Assembly: GCA_964642045.1 (NCBI GenBank)
Contig: CAZXLZ010000034.1
Span: 1 to 12,316 of the forward strand
DNA length: 12,316 nucleotides
Source: RGIG5057 sp964642045
GTDB lineage: Bacteria; Bacillota; Clostridia; TANB77; CAG-465
Direction of reading: 5' to 3'
Shown here: piece after piece, positions 6,547 through 12,316 of the stretch
How positions within the stretch are numbered: position 1 is the stretch's first letter
Layout of the letters: every line of letters begins with the position of its first letter
Program-made: the position numbers and the translations under genes
Notes under the pieces: generated by a model
The model's database searches: none
Told to the model about the DNA's origin: nothing
What the model saw: only the letters and a program-made list of their open reading frames with translations

Positions 6547-7339
6547 ATGAAAGAGATAATAAGAAAAAAACTAAAATATATCATTTTATTTTTTATACTA
6601 TTTTTACTTATTTACTTTATAATACTTATTAACCTTTATGAGAAAAAAAGGACATATCTTATTCCAAATAATATAGAAAATGAAGTGAATATATACGATG
6701 ATACTGATGAAATAGAAAATGAGAAAAATCTAAAATTACTAGAAGATTACAAAAATAAAAAGCTTCTTGTCCTTACTTTTGATGATGGTCCACGGAAATT
6801 ACACTAGTTATTTATTAGAAGAACTCGAAAAAAGAAATGTAAGTGCCACCTTCTTTATACTTGGCTCTAACATAGAGGGTAAAGAAGATGTCCTTAAGAA
6901 AACTTCAGAAAATAATGAAATAGCACTCCATAGCTATAGTCATAAGTTATTTACAAAGCTTAGTAATAAAGAAATCTTAGAAGATATTGAGAAAGTACAA
7001 AATGAGATTTATAACGTACTAGGTATAAAGCCCACCGTTATAAGAGTGCCATATGGTTCATTAAATTCTAGAATATCAGCACTGCTTCTTGAAAATGGAT
7101 ATACTAGCGTTACTTGGGACATTGACTCTAAAGATTGGAGTTTCAGAAATGTTAATAAAACATATAATTATACAATGAAATATATAAAAGGAAATAGTAT
7201 AATTTTAATGCACGATATATATAAAACAAGTGTTGATTGCTCTTTAAAACTTATAGACTCATTAAAAGATGATTATACTTTTGTAACATTATCAAAATTT
7301 TTAGAGATTGAGAAATTAAGTAAAAGCTGTAGTGAATAA
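6547..7339 (+). CDS. Membrane-anchored polysaccharide deacetylase with a +1 frame change at a CGG codon
   Basis: NodB-type deacetylases remove N-acetyl groups from peptidoglycan or other glycans outside the cell. The first part (6547-6807) gives a membrane anchor (residues about 10-29), a spacer and LTFDDGP with the catalytic aspartates. The zero frame then ends at TAG 6805-6807. The rest continues in the +1 frame: GNYTSYLLEELEKRNVSATFFILG, the zinc-binding HSYSH, RVPYGS, VTWDIDSKDW and IILMHDIY, ending at 7339. Skipping the C at 6793 joins DDGP to GNYTSYLLEEL, matching clostridial relatives (DDGP, two residues, YT), and gives 263 residues. The zero-frame codon at the junction is CGG. No good ribosome binding site precedes the ATG; a TATAAT six bases upstream raises the chance of a nearly leaderless mRNA. 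It may be a pseudogene, an assembly error or a frameshifted but functional gene. Confidence 0.8.
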
Positions 7340-7360
7340 ATTTTAATCACTACAGCTTTT
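7322..7360. terminator. Bidirectional terminator between deacetylase and Mur ligase genes
   Basis: A perfect 14-bp inverted repeat (AAAAGCTGTAGTGA at 7322-7335 with TCACTACAGCTTTT at 7347-7360) with an 11-base AT loop serves both converging genes, giving a T-rich 3' side on either strand. The deacetylase stop codon lies in the loop. Confidence 0.93.
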
Positions 7361-7363
7361 ATT

Positions 7364-8840
7364 TTATTCTATATTAAGTAGTCTCTTTGCTATCTTTAAG
7401 TCTGACTCATAAGGAGTAAATACATTTCTTACTTTTTGATAGTCTTCTTCGCCTTTTGCAAGAAGAACTATTACATCTCCTTCTTTTGCATTTTTTATTG
7501 CCTTTTCTACAGCTTCAGCTCTATCCTCTACTACTTCATATTCTGTGCCATTTGGTATATATGCTGCAATATCTGCACATATTTTACTTACCTCTTCAAA
7601 TTGTGGATCTTCTGCTGTTAGGTATATATAATCTGAGCCTCTCCCCACAACCAGCCCAAAATCTTTACGTCTCTTATACGCTTTTCCGACCTGGCGCGCC
7701 ACCTACTGACACTATTCTTCTTCCTGCATAATCAAGTTTTATAGATTCATAAAGTTTAGTGAAGCTAAGCTCATTATGTGCATAATCTACTATAACTGTA
7801 ATACCGTTTTTATCAAATACATTCATTCTTCCTTGAACTTCAGTTTTTATAAGTCCATTTTCTATACTTTTATCATCTACGCCTAAAACTTTTGCCATAG
7901 TTATAGCAGCTACTGCATTTTCTATATTAAACCTTCCTTGCATATTTATAGTAAATGTATGCATATATTTTTCTTTTTTGTTTATAACATCAAATGTAAA
8001 TCCTACATCATTTTTCTTAACGTTATCATAATAAAAATCTGCATCATTTTTAAAGCCATAAGTTATAACCTTTTTGTTATTACATCTATCAATTACAGTA
8101 TTAAAATAATCCATATCTTTATTTATAATCATTCTATCAGAGTTATCTATTAATTTTAGTTTGCACTCTAAATAATCTTCAAAATTTGGATGTTCAGCAT
8201 CACTTATATGATCTTCTGATACATTAAGAAACATTCCATTTTTAAAGCTTACACCATACACCCTATCTTTTTTATACGCCTGTGAAGTAACTTCCATAGT
8301 TAAATATTTTAAATTGCTAATCTTTGCTTCATAAAATAATCTTTCAAGCTCTAAAGCCTCTGGAGTTGTAAGGTGTGATTCTCTATCTGTTATCTTAGTA
8401 TAGGTAGATATTGTACTTATTACTGCATTTCTAGATTTAGTAAATTCATCTAATATATTACTTAAGAAAAATGTAACTGTTGTTTTTCCTTTTGTTCCTG
8501 TTATAGCTATAGTTTCTAAATCTCTATATGAATTTCTATAAAATTCTTTGCCGATAACTGCCATTGCTCTTTGAATATCAGTTACAATTATATAATCACA
8601 AAGTACATTTTCATATTTTTTCTCAGATACGTAGCAAATAGCTCCTTTATTTATTGAGTCTACCAAGTATTCCTCTTTATAATTTACACCCTTACAGAAA
8701 AACATAGTATTTTCTTTTATATCTCTAGAGTCAAATGATATATAATCTAAATATTTTACATTACTAATCTTTTTCTCTATTAATATATTTTCATCCTCTA
8801 ATGCTTTTATAGCCTCATCTATATCCATTTTTAAATCCAT
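7364..8840 (-). CDS. MurE-type Mur ligase with a +1 frame change at a CGG codon
   Basis: Mur ligases use ATP to add an amino acid to UDP-MurNAc peptides. The first 388 codons (8840 to 7674) carry the short N-terminal domain (SFDSRD), the ATP motif ITGTKGKTT (113-121), LTTPEALEL (157-165), MEVTSQAY (182-189), NVSEDHISDAEHPNFEDYLECK with the carbamate-lysine position (K227) and QGRMNVF...VIVDYAHN, then end at TAA three codons after a zero-frame CGG (7686-7688). The remaining C-terminal domain follows in the +1 frame (GKAYKRRKDFG, YLTAEDPQFEEV, DVIVLLAKG) to 7364. Skipping one base gives 491 residues, the normal MurE length. The amino-acid-specifying DNPR motif reads EDPQ here, so the added residue is unclear, and this may be a paralogue of the housekeeping enzyme. 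Its start lies one base after the ureohydrolase stop. Confidence 0.82.
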
Positions 8841-8841
8841 G

Positions 8842-9804
8842 TTACTTATTCTCTCCTTTATTTAATCCTAAAGCTAAAAAGTTATATAAAATCTCCCATG
8901 CCATAAAGCTTGTAATTGAGCTTGCATCCTGAAGTGGATTAAGTTCAACCTCATCAAAAGCAACTACATTAAACTGATTAAGATTCCTTATTATATCTAG
9001 CGTTTTCATAAAATCTATTCCGTTATACTTAGGAGTTCCCACACCTTCACTATATGCAACATCTAAACTATCCATATCAAAAGTCACATATATACCATCG
9101 CATCCAGCAAATTTTTCTTTTAAGATAGCTAAAACTTCTTCTTTATTCATTTTATTAAATCTATTTGCCGTAATGTGTGTTATTCCCTTTTCAAGCGCAA
9201 AATCATGCCAAGTTCTATTTACAATTCCTCTTACCCCAATTGTTACCATGTTATGACCATCTACATAACCTTCTTCTATTAGATGAGTAAACTGACTTGA
9301 ATGAGAAATTCTTGGAAAGTATTCATAATTTGGTTCTGTATCATTGTGTGCATCAAATTGAAGGAGTCCTAATTTTTTATAATTTCCACCTTTTTTTACC
9401 CCTATGAAGCTTCCATATGTTATTGAATGATCCCCACCTATAAATATAGGGAAAGTATTTTGTCTCATTTTTTCAGCAACTTCAGCCAGTGATTTTAATG
9501 TTTTTTCCTGATCACCTGCATGTATATCAAGGTCACCTAAATCACATATATTTAGTTTATTTGTTTTAACATATTTTTCATTATCATAGTCGTAGCATTC
9601 TGCTCCGTCTAACCTCTTCCACATTGAATGTTCTCTTACAGCTCTTGGTGCATACTGCATTCCAAGTCTATATGTAGCTCCCATTTCATCTGGCACACCT
9701 AAAACTGCCACATCATAATTTTTAACTTTATCTATTGACACGTAATCACTACCTACAAATGTAGCAATACCTGTATGTCTAAAATCATCATCTCTTCCTA
9801 TCAT
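8842..9804 (-). CDS. Agmatinase/arginase-family ureohydrolase
   Basis: Ureohydrolases use a two-manganese centre to split guanidino compounds into an amine and urea. This 320-residue protein has the metal motifs GGDHS (123-127), DAHND (151-155) and FDMDSLD (242-248), and the conserved E286 in DEVELNP. The overall pattern (LGVPDEMGATYRLGMQYAPRAVRE near the N-terminus, SHSSQFTHLIEEG) is agmatinase-like, but arginase, guanidinobutyrase or another guanidino hydrolase is possible. The usual DPxxAPGTG reads DVAYSEGVGTP, a departure that may affect substrate choice. I chose the ATG at 9802-9804 because AGGAGG lies six bases upstream; an upstream TTG would swallow that site. It has its own promoter and forms a two-gene operon with the Mur ligase. 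Confidence 0.87.
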   Translation of the reverse strand: MIGRDDDFRHTGIATFVGSDYVSIDKVKNYDVAVLGVPDEMGATYRLGMQYAPRAVREHSMWKRLDGAECYDYDNEKYVKTNKLNICDLGDLDIHAGDQEKTLKSLAEVAEKMRQNTFPIFIGGDHSITYGSFIGVKKGGNYKKLGLLQFDAHNDTEPNYEYFPRISHSSQFTHLIEEGYVDGHNMVTIGVRGIVNRTWHDFALEKGITHITANRFNKMNKEEVLAILKEKFAGCDGIYVTFDMDSLDVAYSEGVGTPKYNGIDFMKTLDIIRNLNQFNVVAFDEVELNPLQDASSITSFMAWEILYNFLALGLNKGENK

Positions 9805-9833
9805 ATTATATCCTCCTAATAAATTCAAAAGTT

Positions 9834-9862
9834 ATTATATCACAAATATTTATGCAGGTAAA
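9834..9862 (-). promoter_or_regulatory. Promoter of the ureohydrolase-Mur ligase operon
   Basis: On the minus strand TTTACC (9857-9862) and TATAAT (9834-9839) are 17 bases apart, with an extended TGA before the -10. Transcription would start about 25 bases before the chosen start codon. Confidence 0.7.
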
Positions 9863-9910
9863 TAGAAATATTGTATAATTGAATTAAAATTTATGGTTTA
9901 TTTTTCTATA

Positions 9911-9945
9911 TAATAAAAATAGCATAGAGGGTTTCCCTATGCTAT
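9911..9945 (-). terminator. Terminator after the small membrane protein gene
   Basis: A hairpin with arms ATAGCATAGAGGG (9919-9931) and CCCTATGCTAT (9935-9945), having a two-base bulge and a TTT loop on the plus strand, is followed on the minus strand by TTTTATTA. It begins five bases after the membrane protein stop codon. Confidence 0.85.
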
Positions 9946-9949
9946 ATAA

Positions 9950-10480
9950 TTAATTTTCTTTTTTATACTTAAAAATAAATAGTGGCAATGTAATAAAATT
10001 AAGATAGCTCCACTTAAGGGAAGCTGATAGTCCTGACATATCTAAATCATATCCTTTAACTATTACAATACATTTAGTAAAAAATAGATATATATGTGAT
10101 ACTACTAATAAAGCAAAAGTAATGTAATATAACACATCATAACTAACCCTAAATTTTGTTATAGATATTAGAAATAAAATAGCTAAAATTCCTAATGTCC
10201 AAAGTATATAAGTTAAATTAAAATCTTTTACCATTTCTAGATAATTTTCTACCAAAGTTTTGCTATCTAAGATAACCTTTGGAATCCTTAAGTTATAATA
10301 TATATTCATAAAAACTATGCTTGTTATACCATATATTAAACTAGAAACATAAACTACAATTGTTACTTTCCTAAATTTATTCTTTTCACTTAATAATACT
10401 ATGTTTATTACGCATATAATAATAAACAAAAACCTTAATATAACGCTCATATAATACCTCAGCCATAATATAAATTCCAT
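9950..10480 (-). CDS. Small multi-pass membrane protein of unknown function
   Basis: I do not recognise this protein. In the 176-residue version there are about five hydrophobic segments (roughly residues 10-30, 38-60, 90-110, 114-135 and 150-171) separated by short loops, with a lysine-rich C-terminus (FKYKKEN). No catalytic or binding motif is evident. Two identical ribosome-binding/start units lie 30 bases apart: one gives the ATG at 10478-10480, the other the ATG at 10448-10450 (166 residues, beginning MSVILRFLFIIICVI). I list the longer form, but the shorter starts neatly at the first membrane segment. The gene stands alone with its own terminator, and no convincing promoter was found upstream. 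Confidence 0.65.
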   Translation of the reverse strand: MEFILWLRYYMSVILRFLFIIICVINIVLLSEKNKFRKVTIVVYVSSLIYGITSIVFMNIYYNLRIPKVILDSKTLVENYLEMVKDFNLTYILWTLGILAILFLISITKFRVSYDVLYYITFALLVVSHIYLFFTKCIVIVKGYDLDMSGLSASLKWSYLNFITLPLFIFKYKKEN

Positions 10481-10491
10481 ATAATACCTCA
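10448..10491 (-). repeat. Direct repeat duplicating a ribosome binding site and start codon
   Basis: The 14-base unit TGAGGTATTATATG occurs twice, 30 bases apart (10478-10491 and 10448-10461). Each copy holds a GAGG, a six-base spacer and an ATG, and both ATGs are in the same frame of the membrane protein gene. Confidence 0.85.
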
Positions 10492-10558
10492 CACTATATA
10501 CGTAAATGATATCATATAATAAATAAATTTTAAACTAAAAATAATAATTTATATAATA

Positions 10559-10587
10559 TTGAATTTTATGTCATAAAATGGTATAAT
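10559..10587 (+). promoter_or_regulatory. Promoter of the 102-residue protein gene
   Basis: TTGAAT (10559-10564) and TATAAT (10582-10587) are separated by exactly 17 bases. The resulting leader of about 75 bases contains a small stem-loop (GCCTT at 10610-10614 with AAGGC at 10627-10631) before the ribosome binding site. Confidence 0.75.
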
Positions 10588-10668
10588 CATGTGGAAAAAT
10601 TCACATTAGGCCTTTATATAATTTTTAAGGCGTAATAATTAATTATTTATAATGGAGGTTTAAACACT

Positions 10669-10977
10669 ATGAAAAAAGATATAACTGAATCTATTAGTTT
10701 GAAGTTTGATGAAACTAAAAGTATATCAAGGGTTCAAACTGAACTGCCACTAAACTGTGATATTATATCTGTATACGTAAAAGATGATCTTCCATATCTC
10801 TTAGTAAAATATATGTGTCATTCACAAAATATGGGATTATTTGAAACTAATGAATTTTTAATCATAGCAAAAAGTGACGTAACTAATAATAAATTAGATG
10901 AATACACATGTATCAATGATATAACTATAAGTGAAAAGATTTTTTCTGTATTCTATAGGTCGTACAAAATAGAATAG
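10669..10977 (+). CDS. Hypothetical protein, 102 residues
   Basis: A clear gene with a consensus-like promoter, a GGAGGT ribosome binding site nine bases before the ATG and a strong terminator after the stop. The product is a soluble, acidic protein with no signal peptide or membrane segment. Its pattern (LPLNCDIISVYVKDDLPYLLVKY, then NEFLIIAKSD) suggests a small beta-rich domain and faintly recalls short clostridial proteins with an 'E-(L/M)-P-x-x-A-x-I-L-S-V' core; that similarity is a recollection of a pattern and not proof. It is one of only two genes on the plus strand. Function unknown. Confidence 0.75.
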   Translation: MKKDITESISLKFDETKSISRVQTELPLNCDIISVYVKDDLPYLLVKYMCHSQNMGLFETNEFLIIAKSDVTNNKLDEYTCINDITISEKIFSVFYRSYKIE

Positions 10978-10999
10978 TACATATTTTAATAACCAAAAA

Positions 11000-11035
11000 A
11001 CATACCTTATATGCTAAAAAGCACATAAGGTATGT
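11000..11035. terminator. Bidirectional terminator between the 102-residue gene and the receiver gene
   Basis: A 15-bp inverted repeat with one mismatch (arms 11000-11014 and 11021-11035, core ACATACCTTAT / ATAAGGTATGT) has a six-base loop. It is followed by CTTTTTATT on the plus strand and by a run of T on the minus strand, so it can end both converging genes. Confidence 0.92.
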
Positions 11036-11046
11036 CTTTTTATTAA

Positions 11047-11409
11047 TTATTCATTTAAAATTTCAGGTAATTTCTTGAGCACATCCATTTTATCAAGAAA
11101 CTTAACCTTACTTTCATCTACTGAATAATTTTTGGCAATTTTCTTTAAATATACTTCATCATGCCCACTCATAAGAATCGCCTTTATCTCCGGCTTCTTA
11201 CTAAGAATGTCTTTTATAAACTCAAATCCGTTCATTCTAGGCATTTCATAGTCTGAGACGACCACATCTACGTCATTTTCTAATACATGCCGTAGTGCTT
11301 CCAACGGTGATAAAAATATAGTGCATTCAAAGTCTCCCTTTCTTTCAATATATTCCTTTAATGTTTCAATTAAGTCTACATAATCATCTACAAGTACAAT
11401 TTTCTTCAT
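11047..11409 (-). CDS. Stand-alone CheY-like response regulator receiver
   Basis: A 120-residue single receiver domain without an output domain. It has the acidic pocket (D8, D9), phospho-acceptor D53 in VVSDYEMPRMNGFEF, S81 in LMSGHDE and the conserved lysine at K107. Such proteins act through protein contacts, for example in chemotaxis, phosphorelays or diguanylate signalling; no partner is visible here. The ATG has a strong AAGGAGG ribosome binding site and the gene its own near-consensus promoter. Arg40 is encoded by CGG (11290-11292), the only in-frame CGG in the window that is not at a frame change; skipping a base there would end the protein after three more codons, so CGG must be read in frame in this gene. 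Confidence 0.88.
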   Translation of the reverse strand: MKKIVLVDDYVDLIETLKEYIERKGDFECTIFLSPLEALRHVLENDVDVVVSDYEMPRMNGFEFIKDILSKKPEIKAILMSGHDEVYLKKIAKNYSVDESKVKFLDKMDVLKKLPEILNE

Positions 11410-11454
11410 AGCTTCCTCCTTAAATTTAAGTAAAATACCAAAACTACTTCTAGT

Positions 11455-11483
11455 ATTCTATCATATTTATGTAAATTTGTCAA
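11455..11483 (-). promoter_or_regulatory. Promoter of the receiver gene
   Basis: A perfect TTGACA (11478-11483) lies 17 bases from TAGAAT (11455-11460) on the minus strand, with an extended TGA before the -10. It is the best -35 element in the window. Confidence 0.8.
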
Positions 11484-11565
11484 ATTATCAATGGATTTAT
11501 GAATAAATATTTCTATATAGATAAATTTATATACACTATATGTAGAATCAAATTAATACATCTAT

Positions 11566-11676
11566 TTAAGTTATAATTCCATCTTCCTTCATCATTAATA
11601 CAGTTTCTTCATAGAAATCTTCAGATTTTGTTATATTTATAAACTTGTTATTTCATGACTTAACTTTTTCATTCTC
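11566..11676 (-). pseudogene. Possible remnant of a protein-coding gene
   Basis: On the minus strand a frame without a start reads ENEKVKS, a TGA stop (11653-11655), then 28 codons including NITKSEDFYEETVLMMKEDG before TAA. The composition looks like real protein, unlike neighbouring AT-rich sequence, but there is no start codon or ribosome binding site. It may be the decayed end of a gene whose upstream part has been lost. I cannot name the family, and chance is a real alternative. Confidence 0.3.
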
Positions 11677-11720
11677 TTAATTTTAAGATTTCTTAGAAAT
11701 ATAAAAATTTTTGATAGATT

Positions 11721-11763
11721 TAAAAAAAATAAGAGCTTGAGTAAATTCTTCAAACTCTTATTT
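11721..11763 (-). terminator. Terminator of the 58-codon small gene
   Basis: A 14-bp stem with one G-U pair (arms AAATAAGAGCTTGA at 11727-11740 and TCAAACTCTTATTT at 11750-11763) is followed on the minus strand by a T run. It closes the transcript carrying the small ORF at 11839-12015. A further 6-bp stem (AGCTGA / TCAGCT, 11790-11808) lies in the 3' untranslated part. Confidence 0.85.
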
Positions 11764-11838
11764 ATTAGAAATACAAATAGTTCTTAAGTAGCTGACTACA
11801 ATTCAGCTTGCCTTAACATCATGCTTCCATATACATTC

Positions 11839-12015
11839 TCAATCTGTGCACTTTGAAAAGTCAAGATCACCAAATGGAGATTTGTTGTGCTCAATCTCCC
11901 AATCTAAACGATCACTAATACCAATAATCATTCGATCAGAAACAGACTTATTCGGATCTGTCGTGAGCTCAAGCTCTTGATTTTCATTATTCCACGTTTC
12001 GTAATATATGGACAT
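11839..12015 (-). CDS. Small protein of 58 residues, unknown function
   Basis: The ATG at 12013-12015 has one of the strongest ribosome binding sites in the window (AAGGGGGTG). The product begins MSIYYETWNN and is acidic, with two tryptophans, no signal peptide and no membrane segment; it ends in a TGA. In-frame sequence continues for 11 codons after that stop (ECIWKHDVKAS, then TGA), so the gene may once have been longer. Its codons differ from the neighbours: CGA and CGT for arginine, ACG, CCG and CTC appear, and it looks less AT-rich. This suggests transfer from elsewhere. Promoter, leader, ORF and terminator form a single-gene unit. I do not recognise a family. Confidence 0.6.
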   Translation of the reverse strand: MSIYYETWNNENQELELTTDPNKSVSDRMIIGISDRLDWEIEHNKSPFGDLDFSKCTD

Positions 12016-12070
12016 AATGTCACCCCCTTGTTAAAATTTTATAAAATCAATAATGGTATTGCATTCGTAT

Positions 12071-12092
12071 GAATTATAATTTGTTACAATTC
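12071..12092. promoter_or_regulatory. Imperfect inverted repeat in the leader of the 58-codon gene
   Basis: GAATTATAA and TTACAATTC form a dyad (eight of nine pairs) with a four-base centre, about 55 bases upstream of the start codon. It could be an operator or a leader hairpin; in such AT-rich sequence it may be chance. Confidence 0.3.
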
Positions 12093-12204
12093 TTTAATTT
12101 TGCTGCTCCACCAAATGATTTACTAAAAATTTAATATACTTCAGAAATGATATAAAAAATAAACCAAGCTTTAATAAAATCTTTTATAAATCAACATTTT
12201 ATTT

Positions 12205-12233
12205 ATTATATCATAGATTAACCAAAAAGTAAA
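12205..12233 (-). promoter_or_regulatory. Promoter of the 58-codon gene
   Basis: TTTACT (12228-12233) and TATAAT (12205-12210) on the minus strand are 17 bases apart, with an extended TGA. Transcription would start near 12198, giving an unusually long leader of about 180 bases, with no riboswitch that I could recognise. It holds one eight-codon ATG frame (MLIYKRFY) near its 5' end. Confidence 0.65.
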
Positions 12234-12238
12234 TATAT

Positions 12239-12264
12239 AAAAAAAGATAGCAAATAAATGCTAT
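12239..12264 (-). terminator. Terminator of a gene beyond the right edge
   Basis: A 6-bp stem (ATAGCA at 12247-12252 with TGCTAT at 12259-12264) is followed on the minus strand by a C and then a run of seven T. It would end a minus-strand transcript entering from outside the window; the last 50 bases are too short to identify that gene. Confidence 0.65.
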
Positions 12265-12316
12265 GAAGGTTAGTCAATCATATGTCACACTTTTTTGAAA
12301 AATATATACTTTGAGT

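Noticed and set aside
7436..7731. Plus-strand open frames opposite the C-terminal part of the Mur ligase
   Set aside because: They are leucine/tyrosine/phenylalanine-rich mirror frames of a conserved coding sequence, with no ribosome binding site.
12100..12190. Minus-strand frame ending FLKYIKFLVNHLVEQQN in the leader of the 58-codon gene
   Set aside because: It has no start codon after the preceding stop and no ribosome binding site; it looks protein-like but is short enough for chance.
1..12316. CRISPR array, tRNA, rRNA, insertion sequence or phage genes
   Set aside because: I saw no regularly spaced repeats, cloverleaf-like segments, transposase or phage structural motifs, or terminal inverted repeats.

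Overview
The window is strongly AT-rich. It has tightly packed genes, classic AGGAGG-type ribosome binding sites, sigma-A-like promoters (TTGACT-17-TAAAAT, often with an extended TGn -10) and Gram-positive cell-envelope genes: an LCP protein, a WalRK-type two-component system, a membrane-anchored polysaccharide deacetylase and a Mur ligase. This points to a low-GC Firmicute of the Clostridia. A Peptostreptococcaceae-like host is my guess, not something the sequence proves.

Layout. 1-352 (minus): N-terminal part of the TypA/BipA GTPase, cut by the window edge, with its own promoter and a leader stem-loop. 485-928 (minus): a small NTF2-like protein followed by a 26-codon stub of a histidine phosphatase whose RHG motif is destroyed. 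1285-6364 (minus): an envelope block transcribed in the order walR, walK, tatD, metallophosphoesterase, then an LCP (LytR-CpsA-Psr) protein with its own promoter and a strong terminator. 6547-7339 (plus): a polysaccharide deacetylase interrupted by a +1 frame change, converging on a perfect bidirectional terminator. 7364-9804 (minus): an agmatinase-family ureohydrolase and a MurE-type Mur ligase, the ligase also interrupted by a +1 frame change. 9950-10480 (minus): a small multi-pass membrane protein with a duplicated ribosome-binding/start site. 10669-10977 (plus): a 102-residue protein of unknown function with a near-consensus promoter. 11047-11409 (minus): a stand-alone CheY-like receiver. 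11410-12316: a decayed-looking region with a gene remnant, a 58-codon small ORF on its own promoter/terminator unit, and the terminator of a gene beyond the window.

The most notable signal is the pair of frame changes. Both the deacetylase and the Mur ligase look otherwise intact and reach normal family length if exactly one base is skipped. In both, the place where the frame must change is a zero-frame CGG codon followed by AAA. Skipping the C lets GGA be read as glycine, and in both the zero frame ends at a stop after three more codons. By my scan only three in-frame CGG codons exist in all genes of the window, and two of them are these junctions. This is the pattern expected of +1 frameshifting at an unread or very slowly read CGG codon. 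Independent mutations or assembly errors are the alternative.

Functionally, much of the window concerns the cell wall. A WalRK-like system would sense envelope state and control wall enzymes, the LCP protein would attach anionic polymers to peptidoglycan, the deacetylase would modify glycan, and the Mur ligase would add an amino acid to a muropeptide precursor.
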